From Heterodera schachtii (taxonomy: Eukaryota; Nematoda; Chromadorea; Rhabditida; Heteroderidae), in assembly GCA_023374025.1 (NCBI GenBank), contig SIJG01000003.1, forward strand, positions 372,001 through 436,000: a stretch of DNA of 64,000 nucleotides, given 5' to 3'. A model generated the notes under the pieces. The model saw only the letters and a program-made list of their open reading frames with translations, was not told where the DNA came from and made no database searches. Positions within the stretch are counted from its first letter, which is position 1. Every line of letters begins with the position of its first letter. The translations under genes were made by a program, and so were the position numbers. Of the stretch, positions 1 through 12,124 are shown piece by piece.

Positions 1-836
1 TTTGGCGCTGTTATTGTTCAAGCCATTGATGGAGGGTGACGGTGAATGATCCAATTCTGACGCCATACTTAAGGCGTTGTCCTAAAAACGCATAAAATAA
101 GAGACAAAAAGATGCGTTGATAATTAATCGATTAACAATTTAATGGATTCCTATGAAATGCATTTTCAATTAAACAGTGGGCAAATTCCAAATGACATGG
201 GAACGTCGTAATTAATTACATATACATACATAAGCATTAATTATTCATTAATTAATGAATTTGATTTAAATGACAAATGATTTGAGTTTTAGTCGAAATA
301 TCGGAGACCCACCCATGTAATCTAACAATACACAATAAGGTGGATACTTTTTAATCTATATTCTTTAGAGGGCTTTGCACTGGACTTCATAAATTCTGAG
401 GAGTCATTTTCATTAGTTTGATCGTATTAAACTCTCTCTGTTCTTTTATTAATCTTAATCCCTCTCCTCTCCTCCTTTCCGTGTGTATGTGCATACATTT
501 TGCTGTTGCTGTTTATTAGATCTACCGCTGCCTTTTATTAGTCGTTGGACTCTAAGGAAAAGAAAGGTGCGAATTGCAATACATATTTTTCTGTTAGTTA
601 ATGACGAATTGCAATTCTGCTAGTCAGTGCAGTTGTCAATGTAATTTTCATTTGTGAGTACAACAAATGTATGTAAGCTTAAGCAGTATTTTAACTTTAA
701 TTTTTTTAAGCCCTATTTTTAAGAAAAAAGTGTTTAATTTGATGCTTACACGCAAAAGCGTCATTTTTTAATTGATTTTAACTACTTCAGTAATACTCAC
801 AAACAATTCTGGCTTTTTAAAACTGTCTTCCAGCAG
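1..836. other. AT-rich 5' flank, no gene seen
   Basis: AT-rich sequence with many TTAATTAA-type tracts and no reading frame with coding character. It ends in a pyrimidine-rich acceptor (about 825-836) directly before the kinase start codon, so it probably holds the promoter and outron of that gene. An upstream exon cannot be excluded. Confidence 0.5.
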
Positions 837-3800
837 ATGACAAGTACGGAAACTTCGGCAGATCGCCTCGCTGTGATAAACTCATCGTTTGCGGATGGAC
901 CACAAAATGAGGAGCAGCGATATGATGGGTTTCAAGTGGAGAAACAGCGGTTCAACACGGGTCCATGTGCGAGTAAAACACTCCCTACACAATTTGTGTG
1001 TTTAGAATTTATTTAAAAACAATTTATGAGAAAATCGTTTCTTCAGCATGTCGTGACCGCAATCAGTGGACAAGCTCAAATTGACCAATTGGACAAACCG
1101 AAAAGTGCTCATTCTTCACCCGAAGAACAACAACACCAACAACAACAGCAAATTGTTCAACAAGTTCAAGTGCTCAGCAACGAATCGTCAGATTTTAGTC
1201 TTTGTTCGGAAAAGGAGCTCGAAGTCTTAATGGTCAACTCGAAGACAAATAACAACCCTCCAATTATTGAGAAGAAGGCCAGCAGAAAGCGCAAGAGATT
1301 GGAGTTCAAGACGGACACCCCTCGACCAGAAGGGAAATCGGACAGGAAAATAACGGATTACATACGCTCAAGCACATTGGTTAGTTTCGATATTATATTA
1401 ACACATTCGACTGGACCATTACAATTTGGCTCAAAGAGTAATTATAAATATGCATAACTAATAACACACAAAAATGCAGATCAAGCACTAAAAAAGCTAA
1501 AAACGATAGTACTAAATTATTAAGTACTAAATTATTACTTTTAACTTATAATACGAAACAAAAAACTGATGTGTTATTAAAGCTTGGACAATCTAATCCG
1601 AATTTATTTATAAACTTATTTAGACCTTATTCTGTAACTTAATTTGCATATATTTTCTTTCTTTTGAGGAATGGTTATCCTTAAGCCTTTTTTTTTTTTT
1701 ACTTTAACGTCACTGTCATTAACAATTTGGTTCCTTCGAATGCTATTCTTATTGAGCCCACCGTTTTCTGCCATTTTTAAACAGAAACTCTGACTGCTTT
1801 ATAGGGTTGCAATTTGCAGGTTAGTCCGAAGCGAGGACAGATCCTTTATACAAACGGTGACAGTGCGAGTGGCGATGCGGTTCAGGTTGGTCTTTCTTTC
1901 CCTTGTCCCCTCTTTTTTTCCTCTAATGTCTCTCATTTAGCTTGCTCCTCTCTGTGTTTCACCCATTCAAATGGTCGGCCATTACGTGCACACCAACAAC
2001 CGCTTCTCAAATGCTTACCCGTCCAGCGACTCCAATCAAAGCCCACCGCCTCAAAATGCGCGGGCAGAAAAAGGCGTCCAAGCGGGTGGAGACAGTCCGG
2101 AACAGAGCGAAATGAGCAAGCAAATGGACGACAAGAAGGCTAAAGAGGTGGAGAATCTGCTGCGGATCAACATGGAGCTGAAGCAAAGTTTGGAGGTGCA
2201 CAAGTCAAAAGTGCGGGCCAGCAAAGAGACCATAAAGCGACTGATGGTTGAACAGTCGCGGATGGAACGCAAAAAGGTGAAATTTTGAATGCCAAATGGG
2301 ACTGTTGTTTTAATCCGAATTATTGAATTACACAGGCAAAAGAGCGGGTGATGGAGGCGACTCTTCGGATTGGTCATTTTCGTCCCACTCGTCTCGGCGA
2401 ACATTTTAAGGACCAATGGATCGATGGCTGGGCAATGGAGGAAGTCAACAAGAAACTGCAGAGGATAAACCAGGAACGAAACGAAATCGTAAATGCGACT
2501 CAAAACTTGAAGAAGCGCAAAGCGCTCAAAGAGCCAAAGCGCCAAACGACCGCCGAATTGCCTTCGACTTCCTCCGTCGCCGGAGGGCCCACTTTGGACG
2601 ACGGCTTCGTACGTCCCGAATTGCCCAAGGAGATGACGCCGCAAGAGTACACAGAGCAAGAGGAGATATACCGTCTGAGAAAGGTTTTGAATTGGAATTA
2701 CGGCGGTCAATCCAACTTTTTAATTTAACCCAACAATGGTTTTGTTACTTTTAGGAACATCTCAAAAGGGAAGAGACTGATTTGCTCGCGGAAAAAGACC
2801 GTTTGGAGCGCGAGCGAAATTTGCACATTCGCGAGATGAAACGGGTCCAATGTGAGGAGCAAAGTCGCTTCAAAGACAACGAACTGATGAACGAGCGGTA
2901 TTTGCTGCTTTCTTTGCTTGGAAAGGGCGGCTTTAGGTCAGTGGGCTCCTTTCCCAATATTTGTTGCTGCAATTTCGTCCATTATTAACTTTTCCAATTC
3001 ATTCTCAGTGAAGTTTGGCGCGCTTTCGACTTGGAGGAAAACAGATACGTGGCGTGCAAAATCCACCACGTCAACAAGGAGTGGAAGGAGGACAAGAAGG
3101 CCAATTATGTGAAGCATGCCATGCGCGAGAAGGACATTCACAAATCGCTGGACCATCCGCGGATTGTCCGTTTGTTTGATCTGTTCACCATCGACAACGA
3201 TTCCTTCTGCACTGTGCTGGAGTATTGTGATGGACACGACTTGGACTTTTACTTGAAACAGCACAAACAAATCCCCGAGAAAGAAGCCCGGTGTATTATA
3301 ATGCAGGTCAAACAAAAGTTCACAATCATTCTATTCTTTATGAATTAACTGAACCAAAATTCTTCAGGTGGTCAGCGCCTTGAAATATTTGAGTGAGCGG
3401 AGATACCCAATCATTCACTACGACCTGAAACCGGCGAACATTTTGCTTCAATCCGGCACAACGAGCGGAGAAATTAAAATAACTGACTTTGGGTTGTCGA
3501 AAACCATGGAAAATGCTGATGATGGCGACGAGAGTATCGAATTGACTTCGCAAGGGGCCGGAACTTACTGGTAAAGTTGGACAAATTTGCGATTTTAATA
3601 ACTATTTACCCAGGTATCTTCCACCCGAGACTTTCACTCCCTTCGGTGACGGCGGACCACCAAAAATAAGCAATAAAGTTGACGTTTGGAGTGTTGGCGT
3701 CATTTTCTATCAGTGCATTTATGGGAGAAGGGTGGGATAACGAATTTTGGTTTATAGAATTAATACAATCGGTTTAAGCCATTCGGTCATGAGAAGACTC

Positions 3801-4255
3801 AACAACAAATTCTGGAGGAACGTACAATTTTCAATGCTCAAGAAGTAATCTTTCCGACCAAGCCGCCAGTGACCGCATCTGCTCAGGTATTAAATAAATG
3901 CATACTCAATTGCCAAATTTTCAACACAAATCGTTTGTAAACCCATGGCTCGGGAAAAGGTTAGCAAAATTTATTGTTAGTCCTGACATTGCCCCTTGCG
4001 ATGTCCAAAGTGATGCTTAATACTTCCATTTACAAAAAGGATTTCATTCGGCGCTGTTTGCAATGTCGCAAGGAAGAACGGGCAGACGTAAGCGAACTCA
4101 TGCGACACGAGCTTTTCAAGCCCAGGGGACAAGTAAGCATAGGAATGCTATTTACATATTCCTTTTTCATTGCAATTTTAATCGTTAAGAAAAATCAACA
4201 GCCGCCATCGCCAAGTGCCAAAATCGGGCGGATTGAGCAAGTCGAATGCGACTAA
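837..4255 (+). CDS. tlk-1: Tousled-like serine/threonine kinase
   Basis: A nuclear kinase that in animals phosphorylates the histone chaperone Asf1 and acts in chromatin assembly and replication. The gene has about ten exons. The N-terminal part carries a Gln-rich stretch, a basic KRKR segment and the TLK-family motif KITDY (about 1350). A long coiled coil follows (about 2090-2880). The kinase domain runs from about 2890 to 4130: Gly-rich loop LLGKGGF (split by an intron at 2937), VACKIH lysine strand, hinge [17 protein letters not shown], catalytic loop [10 protein letters not shown] (TLKs have HYD where most kinases have HRD), DFG in ITDFGLSK, and the GTYWYLPPE activation-segment end. The order and spacing match animal TLK1/2. 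The start at 837 follows an acceptor-like CAG. Joining exon 1 in frame needs a GC donor at 969. The stop at 4253-4255 follows a final small exon encoding [14 protein letters not shown]33 converges on its 3' end. Confidence 0.93.
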
Positions 4256-4698
4256 AACGGCCGGGCAAGAGCGACCGATGACACATCACACCAGAACACA
4301 AGCAAAAATTGAACCTTTTCCCTTTTTCTTCATTGAGAATCAGATGAAGATGGGGGAGGGGTCTTAGAAAATATTTGCGGGCTATGTAATGACTATTTTC
4401 CTTCTTTCAAAATAGTAGATGAACATCGTTTTTAATGTTACGCTGACACACCAATTCCCCACACTCACAAAGACGTGTTAAATTTATTTCGAAAGTATTT
4501 ATCAATCCCATCGTTCCTACCAACTCTGTGTTGTGTTCAACTGTATAAATAAAGCCGACTGATGAGGAACTTATTTCAGAGTTGACTATGGACTGACGAA
4601 ATAGCAGTAGGAAATCGTTCATAAAATGTAGAATAAAAATGGCAAAGCTAATAGCATAATGAGCGATTCATTAGTTAATTAATTAAATTTGCGTTTTA
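4256..4698. other. Convergent 3' regions of the TLK and VPS33 genes
   Basis: Only 443 nt separate the two convergent stop codons. AATAAA-type signals on the plus strand lie near 4547 and 4632, and a minus-strand equivalent (TTTATT) lies near 4486, so the two 3' UTRs may overlap. No coding frame is visible. Confidence 0.55.
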
Positions 4699-7372
4699 TC
4701 AAGAGAGTGAATTTAAAAACGTTCCTCCGTTAATAAACGAACTAGTACAGCACAAGATATTCGACAACTGATTCAGCATGGACATTTCCGACCTCGTCAA
4801 ACCGCCCACAACGAACACCAAAGTCAGTTGATCACTGGAAGTTATTCGTTAAACGACCCCGAAAAAGTGCCAACCTTTTTCCGTTTTTGTGGTCGGTTAT
4901 ATTTGCAGATGAGTGACTTGTGGACATTTTTGCATTTTTGGGCCCAACTGTCGTAAATTCGGCCCAATTCGTTCGAGGGCCCTCTTCAATGAGACGGACG
5001 ATAAGAGAGACACCACGGATTTGGCCTGTGCGCCTCTGAAAGAATCGAAATGAGCAATTTGGAAAATTGGTTAAGTTTAGATAAACACGAGGATTTTAAA
5101 ATGGCATTGAAAACCCATTTCATTTTATCAAACAGAATGCACCCTTTCCTATATTTTATTGAGAAATGTTTAATTCGGTACCAACCAATTCGTCAACCTC
5201 CGCGTAGTTTTTGCCATAAATTCTCCCAGCAATTTGGCCAAAATTTGGCGTTGGGTATCGCACCTCAAAGTCCGAAATGTCAATTTGATGCAATCCTCAA
5301 AATACCTCGATTTTTGATTCGGAAATGTCGTCACGTATTATTCCTGCAATTTGTAATTTCAAAAGCCACTTAAGCATTGAAAAACCATAGCTCTGCAAAA
5401 TAAAAATAAAAATGATTTTGAAAAACAGCATGAAAGAACCTGAACCAATAGTTTGGCGTAAGAGTGCAGAACAAACGGTTTCAAACCCTTAGAGTACATT
5501 GACTGAATAGCGATCAGACGGAGAATTGATACTTTGTCCCTTCTCTCAATGATAGCATTTTCAATGAAGGGAATCACTTTGTCGGGCTGGGCATTCTTCA
5601 AAATGTCTAAAAATTGTTTTTTTAAATATCAATTTTTGTGATTATCATTTAAAATAATGAGATTTCTTAGCAAGTTTTTAACTGACAATGAGTTTACTGG
5701 TAAGGATTTTGAAATTAAAATTATAAATGGAATGATTAGGGGGTAAACATCGGCTATCCAAAAACTAATTAAGAGAGAACGACAAAATAAATTCGTGGTA
5801 ACATACCCTGTTCGCACCGAAGAATGCCAGTAAAAAATTCGTCAATCAGCCGTCGTTGAAGGAGACCGGCCAAACGTGTGAAATTTCCCACCGATTTACG
5901 CTTTTCGACAATGCTCGGCAATTTGGAGACAAATTTTTTATATTCCGCCAACGACGCCAGTTTCTCCCGTTGCTAGAACAATATTCAAGTGAACATCATA
6001 TTTTCTTTTTCGCACTGTTTGTTATCGTGTCACCTGTTCCTCTTCCTTCAACTCATTGACAACGACTCGTATTTTGTTGGCAACCCTAAAACCATTCGCT
6101 TCATTTTAGTTTAAAAAACCCAAAACCCACTGAACTGGTTAACGTGTAAATCCTGCAACTGCTCATAGACTTTGTCGTGCAAGTTCAATTCCTTCATCTC
6201 TTCACTGTCCGATTGTTGTGCCGTCTCCGTTTGGTCCTCTCTCTCCTCAAAGTCCGCCAATGGCACCCTCAGTCTCCCTTAATTGGATTTGTTGCATGTA
6301 GCCTTAAAAATCCAAATGCCTTTAGAATCGATGGCCAACAACTCGTCGCATGCTCCTCCGAAAGTCAATTGTTGTACCATCGGACTCAAAGGGTCCACCC
6401 ATCGGTCCACGACAACAATTTCGGTCACCGCCCGCAACCCGTGGATGCTGGGAAAAAAAGTCGGTCTCCAAAGGCAGTTTCTTCTCATTGGGCTTAAACA
6501 ATCGAAATGTTTCAAAAAGGGATGAAAGCATTCCTCCCGCTTGGTCTGGTCCCACCAACATCGTCTCTGATTTTGCGGCACATGTCCACAATGCGTGCGG
6601 ACCATTCGCCCTTACAGCGCATTGTGAGCGCCCCGTCACTGCCTGTGATCAGTTGCTCCAATTGTCTGATTGCCGTGGCACATCTGAACAGGAAGTTCCA
6701 GTCTCCGTTCAGCACCAGCTGTGCCACCAGCTGAGGCAATTCCATCGTGAGCAGTTTGTGCTGTTCCGTCGGGAACCAATGCAAAGGCAAAGAGTCGACC
6801 GATTGGAGACGATCCCAAACGCGTTGGTCTTCACGCAACTGTTGTCTGAGAGTTAATGACGCGTCGGGGATGAACACAACGTGATGGAGGCGCAAGTCCT
6901 AAAAAATTAATTCTCTGTAAGTTAAACTTGTAAAAATTAAACAACTCCCCAATAGTTAAAACTTACATCGTCGGGCAATTTGTGAAGCCAATTTCGCAAA
7001 AGCAATAACACAGACTGACGAGTCGCATAAATCAAATAAACAACCTAAGAATAGGAATCCGAAAGGAAAACAAAAAGAAGCGCACGTGTTGAGTGTCGGG
7101 TTGCGCCACGAGTTCCAATTTGTAATTTTTGGTCACATTATGCTCTTGCAGCAATTTCGGAGTAACTATCTGTAAATTATATATTGAAATGATGGAAGAT
7201 GATGTTCAACTTCACCAGTTTTGCTTACCATGTCAAATTGTGTGGTCATCGCTTTACCGTCCCAAACAACGGCAATGTTTCCCGAAAATTGCGATAACAA
7301 ACCGAAGAACAGCCGCTGATTAAGATGACGAACAGTCCGGGAGAAACGGATTTCTTCGTCACTGACATTCAT
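4699..7372 (-). CDS. vps-33.1: VPS33 (Sec1/Munc18-family HOPS/CORVET subunit)
   Basis: The SM-protein subunit of HOPS/CORVET, which templates SNARE assembly at late endosomes and lysosomes. The segments read in family order on the minus strand. The N-terminus is MNVSDEEIRFSRTV with an IAVVWDGK strand (about 7240-7372). Domain 2 has HHVVFIPDASLTLRQQL and a FGKGE-like CKGEWSARIV segment (about 6530-6890). The SM signature VVVDRWVDPLSPMVQQLTFG lies at about 6330-6430. The domain 3a helices include EYKKFVSKLP (about 5900) and ILRLIAIQSMYSKGLKP (about 5470-5530). The C-terminal strand is LTLVFVVGGLTRSEMSML (about 4770-4825), like the family's FFLGGVTFAEIAAL. The last exon ends with a stop at 4699. 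The signature is closer to VPS33A than VPS33B. The ATG follows an acceptor (TTTTTGGGTTCAG), which suggests trans-splicing. Internal exon borders near 5000-5300 and 6100-6500 are uncertain. Confidence 0.88.
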
Positions 7373-7522
7373 CTGAACCCAAAAATATTGGAATTTCAAA
7401 ATCACAAAGAATTGAACGATAGATAAACAAATTAAAATTAGAGAAATTATTGGGTATAAAAATCCATTTAAAAAATAAGGAAAATTGAGGTGAACAATTG
7501 ATGTTACTGTTTTTGCTTCTCT
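7373..7522 (-). promoter_or_regulatory. Candidate operon intercistronic region with trans-splice acceptor
   Basis: Only 150 nt separate the p34 stop from the VPS33 ATG on the same strand, within the usual range for nematode operons. On the minus strand the sequence ends in a T-rich TTTTTGGGTTCAG directly joined to ATG, which has the form of a 3' splice site. An upstream coding exon cannot be placed there, so spliced-leader trans-splicing of the downstream message is the simplest reading. This is inferred from sequence only. Confidence 0.55.
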
Positions 7523-8567
7523 CTACTTTTTCTGAACATTCGGCGCAGAGGGACGTGGGAAAACGGCACTTTAAAAGAGAGACAATCAAAAAAGGTACAA
7601 AACAACAAAAACACACTTGCAAATTTTACAAAAGGGCACGCAATTGCAAGTGATCGCGAGGCAAACGGAGCAAGTCCACCCAATGTCAATCAGTTGGTCA
7701 TGACAGTGACATTTGGCACGGTAGTCAATGTCACGAGAAACGGATCGGCCGAAGGGCGACGGGCCATTCTGATAGCCACAAATGCAGTGACACTAAAACG
7801 ACGCCAATTGTAAGGAAAAGCAATCGGCTGGTGGAAATTGCATTTTTAGAAGTGCCATTTTACCAGCAGTTTATGGGCCAAAAGCTTGGTGTTGTCAATG
7901 TACATGTATGAACCACCGGTAATGTCCGAAGCCTGCTGCAAGATTGGCACAGTTTTGTGAAAAGAGGCCACATGGAAGTGCAGAGAGTACTGACGAGAGG
8001 CGAAAAACAAATTCAGCAGGGCATTTTGCTCAGAAGTAAATTGTTCCGAAAGGTTAATGAAGACAACATGCCCAAATGAAGAGGGAAATTGCTTCTTGAA
8101 CCTTTGGAATGCTAAAGTTAGTGGTTATGTTTAAAATGAGCTAATATTAATTGGCTCCAAACGCCAAAAAACAATTAGGTAAAGGCATGATGTAATCTCA
8201 TTAACATACCGCAAATACTCAAAGACAATGCACTGGACAAATTGGAAGGGCTTTCTTCAGCAGAAACATTCTTAGCCAAAATTTGATGAATAATTTCTTC
8301 AATGGCCGGCCCAAAATTTGTCAATTCTTTCGCAGTAATTCGTTCGTTGGTGAACAATTTCTTTTCCTGTTGTTTGGCTCCTTTTGCGAGTAGCAAAAGG
8401 CGATTTCCGAGCGAGGAGAAATTGTGCGCATTGCAAAGAGCAATTAGTGCGGAGACAGTTTCGTTAAGCGTGGACACACCGCGTTCAGCGACCACACAGC
8501 CCCAATTGTACGCATTACAGTCAAAAATTACACAGAGAAAACTGTTGTTGCTGCCACCTCCATTCAT
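7523..8567 (-). CDS. gtf-2H3: TFIIH subunit p34 (GTF2H3/Tfb4)
   Basis: A core subunit of general transcription and nucleotide-excision-repair factor TFIIH. The von Willebrand A-like fold starts with FLCVIFDCNAYNWG (family: LLVIVDANPIWWG) and continues through GNRLLLLA, GHVVFINLSE and the very conserved LQQASDITGGSYMYID. A C-terminal C4-type zinc module follows, with the conserved IDYRAKCHCHDQL and IGWTCSVCLAI segments and paired Cys to about 7640. The last exon, after a short intron at about 7574-7613, gives a Cys-x-x-Cys plus a tail ending in QKK, as in the human protein, with the stop at 7523-7525. I chose the Met at 8567 because a CTGTAG acceptor lies two bases upstream. An in-frame Met at 8612 is the alternative. 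VPS33 follows 150 nt downstream on the same strand. Confidence 0.9.
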
Positions 8568-8612
8568 TTCTACAGAAGCCAAAACAATACTGTAATGATA
8601 AAATGCACTCAT

Positions 8613-9333
8613 TTGTTCTCCCTGTCCGTTCCCTCCCTTCTATGTAAAGCATAATTTATATTAAGTGAACCAACAAGCAAGGAGAAGGAGCAAAATCCTA
8701 CAATAAATAATGCGTGCAGACAAGAGAAGAAAATTTTTTGAGATGGCATAATGCCAAAAATTGATCAATTTTAAATTTTAAAAAATTGACCCACAATGTG
8801 GCATACGGTGTTCTTAAAAACACACAAAGTCAAATTTAACGAGTTGATCACTTCATAATACGTTTTTGTTGGTGCCGTTTGGCGGGGGAGTGTCAGCCAT
8901 GCTTCAGCTTCTTCTCTTCTTTTGTCTTTCATCTCCTTTTTCTCCGAAATCCTCTTTTCTGCTTGTCGCCAGAACAAAACATTCCTCATTTGTGATTGAA
9001 AATAGAATTGAATGGGGCGGAGGAATGCTACAAATGGATAAGGAAAAGAAGAGAGAGCGAGAGAGAGGGGGGGAGAGAGAGAGAGAGACTTGAAGGGGGA
9101 GAAGAGACAGTAGGGGTGGGGGAGAATAAATGAAAACTAGAGAGAGAGGGGAGGAGGGCGGAAGAGAAAGAGGGGAAGGGGAGGAGTAATCGGTCGGGGG
9201 GGGGGGGGAATGGGTGTGGGCTGTTGGCGGTGAGCAGCGCGAGGGGGGGGGGGGGGTCAATTGACGTCGTGCAACTTTTGCTGCGGCGACGAACAACAAC
9301 AAACAGAAAGGAAGGAAACAGCGGAGAGAAGAG
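8613..9333. other. Divergent promoter region between p34 and the LAPTM-like gene
   Basis: About 720 nt between divergently transcribed genes. The left part is AT-rich. From about 9045 to 9195 it is almost pure purine (GAGAGA/GGGGA microsatellite), and two G runs follow at about 9198-9208 and 9245-9256. Long frames predicted here come only from these low-complexity tracts. Confidence 0.5.
9045..9196. repeat. Polypurine (GA)n-like microsatellite
   Basis: About 150 nt of nearly uninterrupted purines on the + strand, mixing GAGAGA and GGGGA units. It lies in the divergent promoter region upstream of the LAPTM-like gene. Confidence 0.8.
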
Positions 9334-10279
9334 ATGGCGAAATTGGAGGTGCAAGTGCGCCACTGTTTCTGCTGCGGCCTTACGCCCGGCTCCGTCCTCG
9401 TCGGGCTGTACACTTTGGTAAGTCACTCATTCAGCCGATTTGGCCTTCTTCAGCAGATCACATGGCTTTAGTTTCTCTATGCTTTGTTGACCGGGTTGGC
9501 CGCTTGGGCGCTGTCGGACACGGCTTTAAACGGTGACAAGCCGATCTATGAGGACTGCGAATTGGAAGCCCAGGGAAACTCCTCGGGTGGGTGCAGGAGA
9601 GAGTTCATAACTCGCTTCATTCTCTGATTATCCCTTCCATTTTGAGATAACAAAAAGTTAAAAATCCATGGCGGACAGACGACCATCCAATTCGAAGACA
9701 CTTCTTCCTATCACTGCTCGATCGGCATGTACACTGAAGAGATGAAATGGTCGTACGGCAGTAAGTGCCAAAATCATTGCCAAAGGGCGAAACGAAAGCA
9801 TTTGACTTTTTTAGGGGGGAGGGGGGGGGGGGGGGTGAAACCAGTTTTTGATGGGTTGTGCAAACAATGAGATGCTTTTTGTCGCATTTCCACTTGTCCA
9901 TCAGTCTGTGTGGAAAGCAAAAAAAGTATTTAAACCAACTAATTGGACTGAGAGAAAAATGAGAGATGACTTTGACAATCGTACCAAAACAAAGCACAAC
10001 ACCCCCACCCCCCCCCCCCCCCGACTAAAAGCAGTCCCTTCTCCAAACCCAAAGTGAAAGAATGCATGCATTTGTGGTGGGTGATAAAGAGCAATTTGCC
10101 GCCCGCTCCCCCCCCCCCCCCCCCCGCTCTTCACCAACCACATTTTTATATTCCCAATGTGTCAAATTCGATTAAAGTTGTTGTATAGTGAGTGATTGAC
10201 TGCACAGAAAAGAGGACTGGAATTCCACTTAGGTACCCCCCTCCCCCCTCCCCCCCCCCCTCCCCTCCCTCCTCCTCCT

Positions 10280-10322
<43 letters not shown>

Positions 10323-12124
10323 TCTCTCTTCCATTTCTTTCTTTTCTCCCCTCCCCCCCCATCACCTCCTCCTCCTCTTCCTCCTCCTCCTCCTCCTCTC
10401 TCTCTCTCCCCTCCCCCCTCCCTCCCCTCCTCCTCTCCTCCTCCTTCTCCTCTCTCTCTTCCTTTCTATCTCCCTTCGCCTCTACTTTCTCCCGTCTCCA
10501 TTTGTTTTTTTCTTTTCTGTTCTCTCCCTCATCTCCCTCCCTCTTTTAAACACTCTCTCTCCCCCCCCCACCCATTTCAGATCGTTACGTTCTGTTGGTG
10601 ATCGCTCTGTGCCTGTACATCCCGCTGATCTTTGCCTCCATCCTTCTGTTGGTCAGTGCTTACATATTGTTGTCCGTTGTCCCAATTCCTCTTCATTTTA
10701 TTTGTCCCCCCTTAATTACCTTAATTAAGGCGGGTGTCAGTCTCTCCTCCAAATGGCTGCTGATCCCTTGGCTGATTCTGCTTCCCTTGGACATCCTTCG
10801 TGGCCTTTTCTCCTCTCTCTTCATTTTTCTGTTCAGTCAAAGTGATTTGGCACGCATTGCCACCGGCATTTTCTTCCTTGGCCTCCAATTATTCCATGTT
10901 TAGCACTTCATTAATTGCCCATTTATGCGTCATTAATTCCGTTAAGATTTCCCTATGGATTATCATTTTGGCCAAGTTCCAACGCATTCATTACAGAAAA
11001 CATGGCAACGCCTTTTATGACGGAGGCCATCTTTATCGCTCACCACAGCAGGTCCAACAATTTGTTACTTTTTGCACAAATTTCGGCTCCCCCTTTTCTT
11101 CTCTCCCTTTTCCCCCCTTCTCTTCTCCCACACTTTGACTTTGTCCTTCACTTCGGGAGCACATTGAATAGAGAGATTCCTATCCCAACCCAAAGGACCA
11201 ACAAAATCAATTTCATTAAAAGATGAAAGGCGGGGGGGGGGGGGGGGAGGGGTGACGAAAGATTGCGGTGCGCGGTCGGTTATGCGCGGCTCATTCTGTG
11301 CTGATCAACGAAGCAATGATTGGGGGCGATGGGGGGGGGGGGGAGACGTCTTCTGCCGATCACAGCACCGGGGAGTGGCTGCCATTCCGTGAAGGCCGTC
11401 TCCCACTCGTCCCCTTTCCCCTCCGTCTCCCCCTTTTCCCCCCGTAGCCCCTCGACCATCACAAACATTATTATCTTCCACCTCACCCCACCCCATCAAT
11501 CCAATCACTTCATCTTCTTCCTTCCTTCATTGCCCACACGAATTGCGATTCTCGACACGTCAGCCCAAATAGTTGCGGCAGCGCGCGCCAATCGTCGCCA
11601 TGACATATTTAAGAAGAAGGATCGAGAAGGAGGCGGATCGGGTGATCGCCTCCTCCCCTCCCCTCCCCTGCCGCGGGTATCCCACACTCCCGACTCATTC
11701 ATTCGCCTATCCTATTTCATCCCCCCCCCCCCCCCCCCTCGTCCGTCTTCACACATCCTTTTCCCGCTGAGAGGCCTTTCGGCGCCACAGATTTTTGGAG
11801 ATAGTTAATGTTGTGATCTCAAAAATTCCGTTGCGTCGCAGGCCTCGTCCGGCGGTGGACAAAATGCCACTTTTTTGGACAAATATCACTATACCTCCTT
11901 ATGGACAAAATGCCATCTTTTGGCAAAATGCCACTTTGTTCCATTTCCGCGGCACCGTTGTCTTTCAGCCCTACCCCGTCTACGGCACCGGCCCGAGCGT
12001 TGGCGCTTACCCTCCGCCAGTCGGACCGGACAGCACATATTCGCCACAGCAGAACCGACGATTTGGAGACGAACATTTGCACAGATATTACGACAATGAA
12101 GGCGGACGGCACCACCGATATTGA
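9334..12124 (+). CDS. Small multi-pass membrane protein, LAPTM-like
   Basis: About six exons are readable. Exon 1 (9334-9417) encodes a Cys-containing start, RHCFCCGLTPGSVLVGLYTL. Exon 2 continues the first membrane span (LYALLTGLAAWAL). A luminal loop with two Cys follows (CELEAQGN and SYHCSIGMY). A second span is at about 10580-10650 (YVLLVIALCLYIPLIFASI). Two more lie at about 10735-10910 (WLLIPWLILLPLDILRGL and ATGIFFLGLQLFH). After a further hydrophobic segment comes a basic KFQRIHYRKHGN stretch, and the last exon (about 11950-12124) encodes a Pro/Tyr-rich cytoplasmic tail. The Cys-Cys start, four-span layout and Pro/Tyr tail resemble nematode LAPTM4/DUF7027-type lysosomal membrane proteins. 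The family match is by pattern, and the function is not established. Introns 3 and 5-6 are packed with poly(C)/(CT) repeats, so exon borders are approximate. Confidence 0.6.
10225..10570. repeat. (CT)n / poly(C) pyrimidine microsatellite
   Basis: About 340 nt of almost pure pyrimidine on the + strand: C runs, a perfect (TC)n core around 10285-10320, then CTCCTC and TTTC mixtures. It lies in an intron of the LAPTM-like gene and runs into the acceptor before the exon at about 10580. The Ser/Pro/Leu frames predicted across it are artefacts. Confidence 0.9.

Noticed and set aside
5050..5373. Plus-strand frame of 107 residues
   Set aside because: It is antisense to the C-terminal VPS33 exons and has no similarity of its own.
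9901..10143. Possible CRISPR-like or phage features from repeated spacers
   Set aside because: The repeats are simple C runs in a eukaryotic intron; no array structure is present.
10192..10728. Long Ser/Pro/Leu frames on the + strand
   Set aside because: They are produced by (CT)n and poly(C) microsatellite inside an intron of the LAPTM-like gene.
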